From NCBI GenBank assembly GCA_964447605.1, contig CAYUTA010000101.1, positions 1 through 5,510 on the forward strand: a DNA stretch of 5,510 nucleotides, given 5' to 3'. Shown piece after piece: positions 1-5,378 of this stretch. How positions within the stretch are numbered: the stretch's first letter is position 1; each line of letters begins with the position of its first letter. Both the position numbers and the translations under genes were made by a program. Source of the DNA: CAYUTA01 sp964447605. Its GTDB lineage: Bacteria; Bacillota; Clostridia; Christensenellales; CAG-138. The notes beneath the pieces were generated by a model. It was not told the origin of the DNA. It saw only the letters and a list, made by a program, of their open reading frames with translations, and made no database searches.

Positions 1-3
1 GTT

Positions 4-44
4 CGCGGGCCGCGCCCCAATACGCGCCGCGGCCCCTGCGTTTT
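4..44 (+). terminator. Probable intrinsic terminator of a gene upstream of the window
   Basis: An 8-bp perfect GC stem pairs 7-14 (GGGCCGCG) with 28-35 (CGCGGCCC) around a 13-nt loop. Three more pairs (4-6 with 38-40) can form past a 2-nt bulge. Four T residues follow at 41-44. The T run is short, so termination may be moderate. The gene it would serve lies left of the window and cannot be identified. It separates that gene from the promoter at 85-113. Confidence 0.45.
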
Positions 45-84
45 ATCCGTGAAAAATTTCGGCACGGCAGATATAAAAACATGC

Positions 85-113
85 TTGACAGGGGCGAATC
101 TTTCGTGCATAAT
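85..113 (+). promoter_or_regulatory. Sigma-A promoter of the GntR-ABC operon
   Basis: The -35 box TTGACA (85-90) is a perfect consensus. A 17-nt spacer leads to CATAAT (108-113), five of six matches to the -10 consensus. Transcription should start near 119-121, giving a leader of about 40 nt before the TTG start of the first gene. The start point falls inside the inverted repeat at 113-132, so a bound repressor would block initiation. Confidence 0.88.
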
Positions 114-132
114 GTACTAGAACAGTAGTACA
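113..132 (+). promoter_or_regulatory. Operator-like inverted repeat, probable site of the GntR/YtrA-type repressor
   Basis: A perfect dyad has 7-bp arms TGTACTA (113-119) and TAGTACA (126-132) around a 6-bp spacer. It abuts the -10 box and covers the predicted transcription start. The adjacent gene encodes a dimeric winged-helix repressor of a subfamily that commonly regulates its own operon. Autorepression through this site is therefore the natural inference, but binding is not shown by sequence alone. The arm-to-arm centre distance of 13 bp puts the half-sites somewhat over one helical turn apart. Confidence 0.8.
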
Positions 133-159
133 ATAACACAAGGGAAGGAGGCAAATGGT

Positions 160-558
160 TTGGCATGGCAATTTACATCACAGCAGCCGATCTATCAGCA
201 GATCGTGCATGAAATCAGCCGCCGCATCTTCAGCGGCGCGTATCCGAAAGGAGAAAAGCTGCCGAGCGTGCGGGAGTTGGCGGTGACCGCCGCCGTCAAC
301 CCGAACACCATGCAGCGCGCGCTCAGCGAGATGGAGAGCCTCGGGCTTGTCTGCACACAGAGAACCAGCGGACGCTCGGTCACGACGGATCAATGCGTAA
401 TCGATGCGGCAAGGCGGGATTGGGCGGAACGCCTGGCGGATGCGTTTATTCAGCAGATGCATGCGATTGGCCTGGAAAAGGATGAGGTGTTCGATCTCCT
501 CAACCAAAGACTGGCCGGGCGAAACGGCAAGGAGGGAAATGATGGAAACAATGCTTGA
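160..558 (+). CDS. GntR-family transcriptional regulator, YtrA subfamily
   Basis: Predicted cytoplasmic DNA-binding repressor of 132 aa. An N-terminal GntR winged helix (about residues 8-75) shows the family landmarks PIYQQI (10-15), the G-YPKGEKLPSVRELA segment (26-41), the recognition-helix region NPNTMQRA (47-54) and LGLV followed by the wing (61-75). Only about 57 residues follow, too short for a FadR- or UTRA-type effector domain but right for the helical dimerisation tail of YtrA-type regulators (about 120-130 aa). The start is TTG at 160: AAGGAGG (145-151) sits 8 nt upstream, and the product begins MAWQF just before PIYQQI, as in relatives. Two nearby ATGs (155 and 165) are in other frames. 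It is first in an operon with an ABC ATPase (17-nt overlap) and a permease, behind a promoter carrying a perfect dyad, so it probably represses its own transporter. The inducing signal is unknown; for YtrA relatives it is often cell-wall antibiotic stress. Confidence 0.93.
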   Translation: MAWQFTSQQPIYQQIVHEISRRIFSGAYPKGEKLPSVRELAVTAAVNPNTMQRALSEMESLGLVCTQRTSGRSVTTDQCVIDAARRDWAERLADAFIQQMHAIGLEKDEVFDLLNQRLAGRNGKEGNDGNNA

Positions 559-1240
559 ACTAAAAGGCTTAACAAAAACCTTTGGCAGCGTGGTTGCGCT
601 TAACAACGTGAGCCTGGCGCTCCCAAAGGGCAGGATTGTCGGCCTGCTCGGACCAAACGGCAGCGGCAAGACCACGTTGATTAAAATTGTCGCCGGGTTG
701 CTGCAGCCGGATGCGGGAAGGGCCTTTGTCGGCGAAAAGGAGGTTGGGCTATCCACAAAAGCGATGGTTTCCTATCTTCCGGACCGCATGTATCTGCCCG
801 ATTGGATGCGGGTAAACGATTGCCTGGAGTATTTCAGCGATTTCTATGCCGACTTTGACCGCGATCACGCGGCGGAGATGCTCGGCCGGCTCGCGGTTCC
901 CGGGCAACAGCGCATCAAAACCATGAGCAAGGGCACGAAGGAGAAGATGCAGCTGGTGCTGGTGATGACGCGGCGGGCAAAGCTGTATCTGCTTGACGAG
1001 CCGATCGGCGGCGTGGATCCCGCCACGCGGGATTTCATACTCAACACGATCATCGGCAATTATGACCCGGACTCCACGGTTCTGATCAGCACGCACCTGA
1101 TTGCCGATGTCGAAAAGGTTCTGGACGAGTTTATATTCCTTAAGAACGGGGCCGTGGCGATGCACGATCAGACCGACCATGTGCGCGAAACCCAGGGCAA
1201 ATCCATTGACGAACTGTTCCGGGAGGTGTTCAAATGCTAA
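542..1240 (+). CDS. ABC transporter ATP-binding protein, YtrB/BcrA-like
   Basis: Cytoplasmic ATPase subunit of an ABC transporter, 232 aa from the chosen ATG, a normal length for a single nucleotide-binding domain. Visible motifs are Walker A GPNGSGKT (37-44), Walker B LYLLDEP (148-154) with D152 and the catalytic E153, D-loop GGVDPATR (156-163) and the switch histidine in STH (183-185). Two motifs are off consensus: the Q-loop position reads YLPD (D81 instead of Gln), and the signature is MSKGTK (128-133) rather than LSGGQ. A Lys-bearing signature is familiar in YtrB-like ATPases, so the protein is probably active. The start at 542 is preferred because AAGGAGG (529-535) is 6 nt upstream; 539 is too close and 551 rather far. 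The frame stays open back to 404, but that extension lies inside the regulator gene. The gene overlaps the regulator by 17 nt and the permease by 7 nt, indicating coupled translation. The substrate is unknown; export or detoxification of a wall-active compound is an inference from context. Confidence 0.93.
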   Translation: METMLELKGLTKTFGSVVALNNVSLALPKGRIVGLLGPNGSGKTTLIKIVAGLLQPDAGRAFVGEKEVGLSTKAMVSYLPDRMYLPDWMRVNDCLEYFSDFYADFDRDHAAEMLGRLAVPGQQRIKTMSKGTKEKMQLVLVMTRRAKLYLLDEPIGGVDPATRDFILNTIIGNYDPDSTVLISTHLIADVEKVLDEFIFLKNGAVAMHDQTDHVRETQGKSIDELFREVFKC

Positions 1241-2079
1241 AGAAACTGATCAAACAGGATTTTCGTGCGCTCTCGCGCATACTGGTTCCCGTACAGATCG
1301 GCGTGCTGTGCGGCTCGCTGCTGGCGGCGGTGCTGATGACAATCACCCTGCGGACGGCAATTTTCCAGACGGATCCCGTAACGGTCGGGGAAGGGTTGTT
1401 TGCGGGCATGTCGGCGATCATCGTCGTTCTCATCGGCATGGCGGTCATGGCCTCGTGGCTGGTGGCGCTGCTGGTCGTGTGCATGCACTTCTTTAAAAAC
1501 TTTCTTGGCGACCAGGGGTACCTGACCTTTACCCTGCCGGTCGGCACGGGGGAGCTGATCTGGTCGAAGCTGATTACCGGCATGCTCTGGCTCGTGATCA
1601 GCGGCGCTGTGATCTGCGTCTCAAGCGTCATCGTCCTTACGTTCGGCACGGTTGCGGCGGGCGTGATGAACGTGGAACTGATAAAGGATATTTGCAGCGT
1701 ATTTTCAGGCGCCGCGCGATACGTTTCCCTGCTCACGGCGGTGGAGCTGCCCGTTGCCGGCGTGCTGCAGCTTGCCGCGTTCCTGCTGGAGCTCTATTTT
1801 GCAATGATCGTCGGCAGCCAGATTGCAAAGAAGCATAAGGTGCTTGCGGGCATCGGCATGTATCTTGTCATCAACTTTGTCGTAGGCATCGTTCGGAGCC
1901 TGCTGACCGTGGCAGGCTACGGCATGAACGGCATCAACTTTGTGCTGAACGGGGAGTTGAACGCCACGGCGGTAGCGAACGCAACGCTGCTGATAACCAT
2001 CGTTATCTCGGCCGTTCTGTCGGTGGGCTTCTTCCTCTGGTCGCGCCACCTGCTCAAAACCCGGCTTAACCTGCAATAG
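1234..2079 (+). CDS. ABC-2-type transporter permease subunit
   Basis: Integral membrane protein of 281 aa, the partner of the ATPase just upstream. The short basic N-terminus (MLKKLIKQDFR) is followed by about six hydrophobic segments, near residues 17-39, 55-85, 112-140, 168-195, 203-225 and 249-271, ending in a basic cytoplasmic tail (SRHLLKTRLNLQ). A cytoplasmic loop at about 86-112 reads FFKNFLGDQGYLTFTLPVG; a loop of the type D-GYLTFTLPV is typical of Firmicutes permeases paired with YtrB-like ATPases and may be the coupling contact, which is an inference. There is no large extracellular domain of the BceB or FtsX type. The ATG lies 7 nt inside the ATPase gene (ATGCTAA) with GGGAGG (1221-1226) 7 nt upstream, so translation is probably coupled and stoichiometric. 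It has no close named homologue that I recognise, and the substrate is unknown. Confidence 0.87.
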   Translation: MLKKLIKQDFRALSRILVPVQIGVLCGSLLAAVLMTITLRTAIFQTDPVTVGEGLFAGMSAIIVVLIGMAVMASWLVALLVVCMHFFKNFLGDQGYLTFTLPVGTGELIWSKLITGMLWLVISGAVICVSSVIVLTFGTVAAGVMNVELIKDICSVFSGAARYVSLLTAVELPVAGVLQLAAFLLELYFAMIVGSQIAKKHKVLAGIGMYLVINFVVGIVRSLLTVAGYGMNGINFVLNGELNATAVANATLLITIVISAVLSVGFFLWSRHLLKTRLNLQ

Positions 2080-2102
2080 GGATTCCCCCTGCTTGTATGG
2101 CT

Positions 2103-2127
2103 GCGGAGGCGTATGCTGCGCCTCCGC
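2103..2127. repeat. GC-rich hairpin after the ABC operon
   Basis: Nine perfectly paired bases, GCGGAGGCG (2103-2111) and CGCCTCCGC (2119-2127), close a 7-nt loop. The stem begins 23 nt after the permease stop. No T run follows on either strand, so it is not a classic intrinsic terminator. It may protect the 3' end of the operon transcript or act together with the second hairpin 4 nt downstream. Confidence 0.75.
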
Positions 2128-2131
2128 GAGG

Positions 2132-2157
2132 CCGTCAAAAAACGTTGTTTTTGACGG
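2132..2157. terminator. Palindromic A/T-tract hairpin, possible bidirectional terminator of the ABC operon
   Basis: A perfect 10-bp inverted repeat, CCGTCAAAAA (2132-2141) and TTTTTGACGG (2148-2157), encloses a 6-nt loop. Five T residues lie within the 3' arm rather than after it, and A residues are matched on the other strand, so the element reads alike in both directions. Transcription of the upstream hairpin (2103-2127) followed by the T tract at 2148-2152 could give termination, with this stem as a second fold. It is the best terminator candidate between the two operons, but its form is not canonical. Confidence 0.5.
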
Positions 2158-2301
2158 AGCAACCGTTTCCTGCCGCTCGCCCTGCGGGCCGGCGTTTGGC
2201 AAGAAGCACAGCGCAACCGCCCAAACCGGGCGATCCCATACGCATAACGCCCGCGAGGCCGGCGCCCGCAACTGCGCCACGTCCAACCCCAATTGCTTGT
2301 C

Positions 2302-2342
2302 TTACAAACCAGGTTTTATGAAAATAATATGTGTTGTATAAT
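2302..2342 (+). promoter_or_regulatory. Probable promoter region of the GntP-family permease
   Basis: Two overlapping candidates lie in the AT-rich stretch. One has TTACAA (2302-2307), a 17-nt spacer and TAATAT (2325-2330). The other has a perfect -10 box TATAAT (2337-2342), but only a weak -35 TTTTAT (2314-2319) at 17 nt. The second would start transcription near 2349, leaving a leader of about 80 nt. A weak -35 with a perfect -10 is compatible with activator dependence, which is an inference. Confidence 0.55.
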
Positions 2343-2377
2343 ATAGAAAAGAAAAAGATTTGACGATATACTATTCT

Positions 2378-2397
2378 TATGACGAAAACGTCGCATA
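2378..2397. promoter_or_regulatory. Imperfect dyad in the leader of the permease gene, possible operator
   Basis: Nested inverted repeats surround AAAA (2385-2388): GACG (2381-2384) pairs with CGTC (2389-2392), and outer TATG (2378-2381) with CATA (2394-2397), offset by a short bulge. A second GACG copy (2362-2365) precedes it. It lies about 30-50 nt downstream of the -10 candidates, where a repressor could act as a roadblock. It does not resemble the GTACTA site of the first operon. No regulator gene is nearby to pair it with. Confidence 0.3.
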
Positions 2398-2429
2398 TCA
2401 CACATTTTTAAATCGGGAGGGACAACAAT

Positions 2430-3812
2430 ATGACGGGTATTGGACTCATTATCGTATTTGTGCTTGCCATTGCGCTCATGATTGTTGCAATCAGCAAGTT
2501 CAAAATCCATCCATTCCTTGCGATCATGGCCATTTCGCTGATTTTTGGCCTGATCGCGGGCATTCCGCTGGTCAACGCCACCGGCGCGGACGGCAGCACC
2601 GTGCCCGGCATCGCCAACGTCATCGGCGCGGGCTTTAGCGGAACGTTTTCAAGCATCGGCATCGTAATCATCTTTGGCGCGCTGGTCGGCACGCTGCTCG
2701 AGCGCACGGGCGCGGCGCTGAAGATGGCCGACTGCGTGGTCAGGCTCGTGGGCAAAAAGCATCCGGAACTGGCCATTGAGCTCATGGGCTGGATCGTGTC
2801 CATCCCGGTGTTCTGCGACAGCGGATTTGTCATCCTCAACCCCATCCGCAAGGCGATGGTCAAGCGCACGGGCGCCTCGAGCGTGGCCATGACCGTCGCG
2901 CTGTCTATGGGCCTATATATCAGCCACTGCTTCATTCCCCCGACGCCCGGCCCCATTGCCGCGGCAGGCACGCTGGGCGTAGGCGACCATCTGCTGCTGG
3001 TCATGGGCCTTGGCGCGCTGATTTCCATACCGGCGCTGGTTGCGGGCTTTTTCTTTGCCAGGTTCATCGGCAAAAAGGTCAAGGCCGCGGACGATGCGGA
3101 CAATGGCGAGCTCGTGAAAACCTATGAAGAGCTGGTCGCCGAATACGGCAAGCTGCCCAACGCCTGGCTTGCGTTTGCGCCAATCGTGGTGCCGATCATT
3201 CTCATGGGTCTTGCGTCCGCGTTTTCCATGGCCGGCGTTTCCGCTCCGTTTGTTGCGTTCCTGGGCACGCCGATTATCGCGCTGGCCGCCGGCGCCATCA
3301 TCGCCATCATCAGTCTGTTTGCAGCCGGTAAGGGCGGGGATTTTTACGCCCTGACCAACGAGACGCTCAAAACCGTAGGACCGATCCTGTTCATCACCGC
3401 CGCAGGCGGCGTGCTGGGCAAGGTCATCGCCTCCTCCGATATGGTCAACTTCATCAAGGACAACGCAACCGTGTTTGAGGCTGTGGGGATCTTCTTCCCG
3501 TTCCTGCTGGCCGCCATCCTGAAATCCGCGCAGGGTTCCTCCACCGTGGCCATCACCACCACGGCCGGTATCGTTGCGCCCCTGCTGCCGGTGCTCGGGC
3601 TTGGCTCCCCGGCGCTGGCCAGCCTGACGGTTATCGCCATCGGCGCGGGCGCCATGACGGTTTCGCACGCGAACGACTCGTACTTCTGGGTCGTTACCAA
3701 CTTCGGCGAAATGACCCCGCAGGACGGCTACAAAACCCAGACGCTCGGCACGCTGGTCATCGGCCTTGCCTCAATCGTCGGCGTATTCATCGTGTCGCTG
3801 TTCTTGCACTGA
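2430..3812 (+). CDS. GntP-family gluconate/sugar-acid permease, probably for glycerate
   Basis: Integral membrane importer of 460 aa, a normal length for the GntP family (gluconate:H+ symporters and relatives such as DsdX). Hydrophobic segments cover nearly the whole chain, about 12, broken by a charged cytoplasmic loop near residues 214-240. Family landmarks are SIPVFCDSGF (124-133), the HCFIPPTPGP stretch (166-175), KSAQGSSTVA (365-374) and SHANDSYFW (412-420), all in expected order, so the protein looks intact. The ATG at 2430 has GGGAGGG (2415-2421) 8 nt upstream, and the product starts directly with the first helix. Family members carry gluconate, other sugar acids or D-serine; the sequence alone does not decide. 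The next gene is a glycerate 2-kinase, which makes D-glycerate or a related small hydroxy acid the likeliest substrate (inference). Family assignment is very sure; substrate is not. Confidence 0.95.
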   Translation: MTGIGLIIVFVLAIALMIVAISKFKIHPFLAIMAISLIFGLIAGIPLVNATGADGSTVPGIANVIGAGFSGTFSSIGIVIIFGALVGTLLERTGAALKMADCVVRLVGKKHPELAIELMGWIVSIPVFCDSGFVILNPIRKAMVKRTGASSVAMTVALSMGLYISHCFIPPTPGPIAAAGTLGVGDHLLLVMGLGALISIPALVAGFFFARFIGKKVKAADDADNGELVKTYEELVAEYGKLPNAWLAFAPIVVPIILMGLASAFSMAGVSAPFVAFLGTPIIALAAGAIIAIISLFAAGKGGDFYALTNETLKTVGPILFITAAGGVLGKVIASSDMVNFIKDNATVFEAVGIFFPFLLAAILKSAQGSSTVAITTTAGIVAPLLPVLGLGSPALASLTVIAIGAGAMTVSHANDSYFWVVTNFGEMTPQDGYKTQTLGTLVIGLASIVGVFIVSLFLH

Positions 3813-3843
3813 GCGTCGGCCGGAAACCTGCTTTTTGGCGGGT

Positions 3844-3877
3844 GAACCGCGTTTTGCCGGCGCCCCGCCGGCGGTTC
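3844..3877. repeat. Nested GC-rich hairpin after the permease gene
   Basis: Two alternative stems share bases. GCCGGCG (3856-3862) pairs with CGCCGGC (3866-3872) around a CCC loop. Outside it, GAACCGC (3844-3850) can pair with GCGGTTC (3871-3877). Bases 3871-3872 can serve only one stem at a time. No T run follows. It sits between the permease stop and the strong terminator and could stabilise the permease mRNA 3' end. Confidence 0.55.
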
Positions 3878-3895
3878 CTGGATTGATGCAACGCA

Positions 3896-3937
3896 AAAAG
3901 AGGGGGCGGGCCGCGCGGCTCCGGCCCCCTCTTTTCT
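3896..3937. terminator. Strong intrinsic terminator between permease and kinase genes
   Basis: A 12-bp perfect stem pairs AAAAGAGGGGGC (3896-3907) with GCCCCCTCTTTT (3924-3935). The loop holds a further GC-rich palindrome, GCCGCGCGGC (3910-3919). The stem is flanked by A residues on the left (3895-3899) and T residues on the right (3932-3935, then CT), so it could work in both directions. It lies 83 nt after the permease stop and 46 nt before the kinase start. Confidence 0.88.
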
Positions 3938-3983
3938 CAAAACAATCCGCCGTACCCGTTGGCGCGGAACAAGGAGGAACGCC

Positions 3984-5219
3984 ATGAACACGCTTCGCCA
4001 GGACGCGCAGGTTATTATTGACGCCGCGCTGAACGCCGCCATGCCGGACACGGCCGTTACCAGGGCGCTGGAACGGTTCTGTCCGCCCGGTGGGCGGCTG
4101 GTGCTTATCGCCGCGGGCAAGGCGGCGTGGCAGATGGCGAAAACCGCCTGCGACATTCTGAGCGAACGCATTGACGACGGTGTGGTCGTCACAAAATATG
4201 GGCATATAAAAGCGCCCCTGCCGCGCGTGAAAACGTTTGAAGCGGGTCATCCCGTGCCGGACCGGAACTCATTTTACGCCACCGCGCAGGCCATCGAAAC
4301 GGTCAAAAACCTGGGTGCGGACGACGCGGTGCTGTTTCTGCTTTCGGGGGGCGGCTCGGCGCTGTTTGAAAGTCCGCTGATTCCGCAATCCGACCTTGAG
4401 GCGCTGACGCGGCAACTGCTTGCCTGCGGCGCGGATATCGTGGAGATCAATACGCTGCGCAAGCGCCTTTCCGCCGTCAAGGGCGGGCGGTTTGCCAATA
4501 TCTGCGCGCCCGCCCGCGTATTTTCCATCGTGCTGTCGGATATCCTCGGCGACCCGCTGGACATGATCGCCTCCGGCCCCGCTTACCCGGATTCGTCCAC
4601 CTGCGCGCAGGCCGTTGACATTGCTAAAAAGTATCGTCTTGCGCTCACGCCGCAGATGGAAACGCTGCTTCGGCAGGAAACGCCCAAGCAGCTTGACAAC
4701 GTGGAAACGCATATCACCGGCAGCGTGCGCCAGCTCTGCGCGGCGGCGGAAACGGCATGCAGAAGGCTTGGCTATCTCCCCGCGGTTCTGACCGCGAGCC
4801 TCCGCTGTACGGCGCGGGACGCAGGCAGCTTCCTTGCCTCCATCGCACAGTACCACGCCGACAGCGACCGCTCGCTTGCTTTTATTGCGGGCGGGGAAAC
4901 CGTGGTGCATCTAAGCGGAACGGGGCTTGGCGGGCGGAATCAGGAGATCGCGCTTTCCGCCGCGGCTGAGATTGGCGCGCTGCGCGGCACAGCCGTGTTC
5001 TCCTTTGGTTCCGACGGCACGGACGGCCCGACCGACGCGGCGGGCGGCTACTGCGACAACACCACGCGGCTGCGCTTGTGCGAGCAGGGGATCGATATCT
5101 CCGCCGCGCTCGCCGACAACGACGCCTACCACGCGCTGAAAAAATGCGGCGGGCTTATCATGACCGGCCCGACGGGGACAAACGTCAACGACCTGTCCGC
5201 TGTGCTGATCAAGCGATAG
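3984..5219 (+). CDS. Glycerate 2-kinase, MOFRL (GckA/TtuD) family
   Basis: Cytoplasmic enzyme of 411 aa that phosphorylates D-glycerate with ATP to 2-phosphoglycerate, feeding enolase in lower glycolysis. The N-terminal DUF4147-type domain shows AAGKAAWQMA (43-52) with conserved K46, TKYGH (70-74), EAGHPVPD (86-93), LLSGGGSAL (119-127), EINTLRKRLSAVKGGR (154-169) and LSDILGDPLDMIASGP (184-199). The C-terminal MOFRL domain shows AGGETVV (302-308), GLGGRNQE (314-321) and GSDGTDGPTDAAGG (342-355), ending TGPTGTNVNDL (394-404). All blocks are present, so it looks functional. Relatives were historically called hydroxypyruvate reductase (TtuD); kinase activity is the better-supported role. The ATG has AAGGAGG (3971-3977) 6 nt upstream. 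It follows a probable glycerate permease, giving an uptake-and-phosphorylation pair, but a strong terminator stands between them. No glyoxylate-carboligase or tartronate-semialdehyde-reductase gene is in the window. Confidence 0.95.
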   Translation: MNTLRQDAQVIIDAALNAAMPDTAVTRALERFCPPGGRLVLIAAGKAAWQMAKTACDILSERIDDGVVVTKYGHIKAPLPRVKTFEAGHPVPDRNSFYATAQAIETVKNLGADDAVLFLLSGGGSALFESPLIPQSDLEALTRQLLACGADIVEINTLRKRLSAVKGGRFANICAPARVFSIVLSDILGDPLDMIASGPAYPDSSTCAQAVDIAKKYRLALTPQMETLLRQETPKQLDNVETHITGSVRQLCAAAETACRRLGYLPAVLTASLRCTARDAGSFLASIAQYHADSDRSLAFIAGGETVVHLSGTGLGGRNQEIALSAAAEIGALRGTAVFSFGSDGTDGPTDAAGGYCDNTTRLRLCEQGIDISAALADNDAYHALKKCGGLIMTGPTGTNVNDLSAVLIKR

Positions 5220-5253
5220 CGCCTTGCCGGTGGAAAACGGGGAACGCTTTTTT
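5218..5253 (+). terminator. Weak intrinsic terminator candidate after the kinase gene
   Basis: AGCG (5218-5221) pairs with CGCT (5245-5248). CC (5222-5223) with GG (5241-5242) and CCG (5227-5229) with CGG (5238-5240) continue the stem across internal loops. Six T residues follow or overlap its base (5248-5253). The stem is imperfect but begins at the kinase stop codon and ends in a good T run. Downstream GC-rich pairing at 5264-5282 lacks T residues and is a worse candidate. Confidence 0.45.
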
Positions 5254-5338
5254 GACCCGCTGCGGCCGCGTTCTGAACGGCCGGATGGATGTTGCTATGG
5301 TTCATGGGGCGGCAAAACCGGTTTAAGAAAAATAGGGC

Positions 5339-5367
5339 TTGAAATATACGGCCCAATACGGTAAAAT
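5339..5367 (+). promoter_or_regulatory. Promoter of the tRNA-Val gene
   Basis: TTGAAA (5339-5344) and TAAAAT (5362-5367), each five of six to consensus, are separated by 17 nt. Initiation near 5374 would leave only about 5 nt of 5' leader for RNase P. The tRNA is therefore transcribed on its own and need not depend on read-through from the kinase gene. Confidence 0.85.
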
Positions 5368-5378
5368 AAACAGTAATC

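Larger units (their letters stand above)
2080..2429. other. 350-bp intergenic region with two hairpins, then an AT-rich promoter and leader
   Basis: No convincing gene is present. Short open frames here (for example 2093-2341 on the + strand) lack a ribosome binding site at their starts and give peptides rich in Cys, Arg and Ala with no recognisable domain. The left part (about 2095-2290) is GC-rich and full of short inverted repeats: the hairpins at 2103-2127 and 2132-2157, plus a smaller one, CGCCC (2218-2222) with GGGCG (2228-2232). The right part (about 2290-2429) turns abruptly AT-rich and holds candidate promoter boxes and the leader of the permease gene. Some of the GC-rich part could be a dispersed intergenic repeat, but that cannot be tested from one window. 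Confidence 0.7.

Noticed and set aside
47..67. Short hairpin CCGTG/CACGG upstream of the first promoter
   Set aside because: A 5-bp stem with an 11-nt loop, no T run and no link to any gene; it could arise by chance.
404..541. N-terminal extension of the ABC ATPase back to an ATG at 404
   Set aside because: The added 46 residues have no relation to the ABC fold and lie inside the regulator gene in another frame. A good ribosome binding site (529-535) points to ATG 542.
178..756. Long minus-strand open frame across the regulator and ATPase genes
   Set aside because: It is antisense to two genes with clear protein motifs; its translation has no domain and looks like reverse-strand read of GC-rich codons.
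2093..2341. Small + strand open frames in the 2080-2429 gap
   Set aside because: There is no ribosome binding site, they read through the two hairpins, and their composition is Arg-, Ala- and Cys-rich with no motif.
2360..2365. TTGACG as a -35 box for the permease gene
   Set aside because: No -10-like hexamer exists 15-19 nt downstream; TATTCT is only 6 nt away.
2343..2429. Riboswitch in the permease leader
   Set aside because: The leader is about 80 nt, AT-rich, with only a small dyad and no conserved aptamer core that I recognise.
2408..3103. Long minus-strand open frame across the permease gene
   Set aside because: It mirrors the codon pattern of the GntP gene and gives a Met-, Ser- and Pro-rich chain without a recognisable fold.
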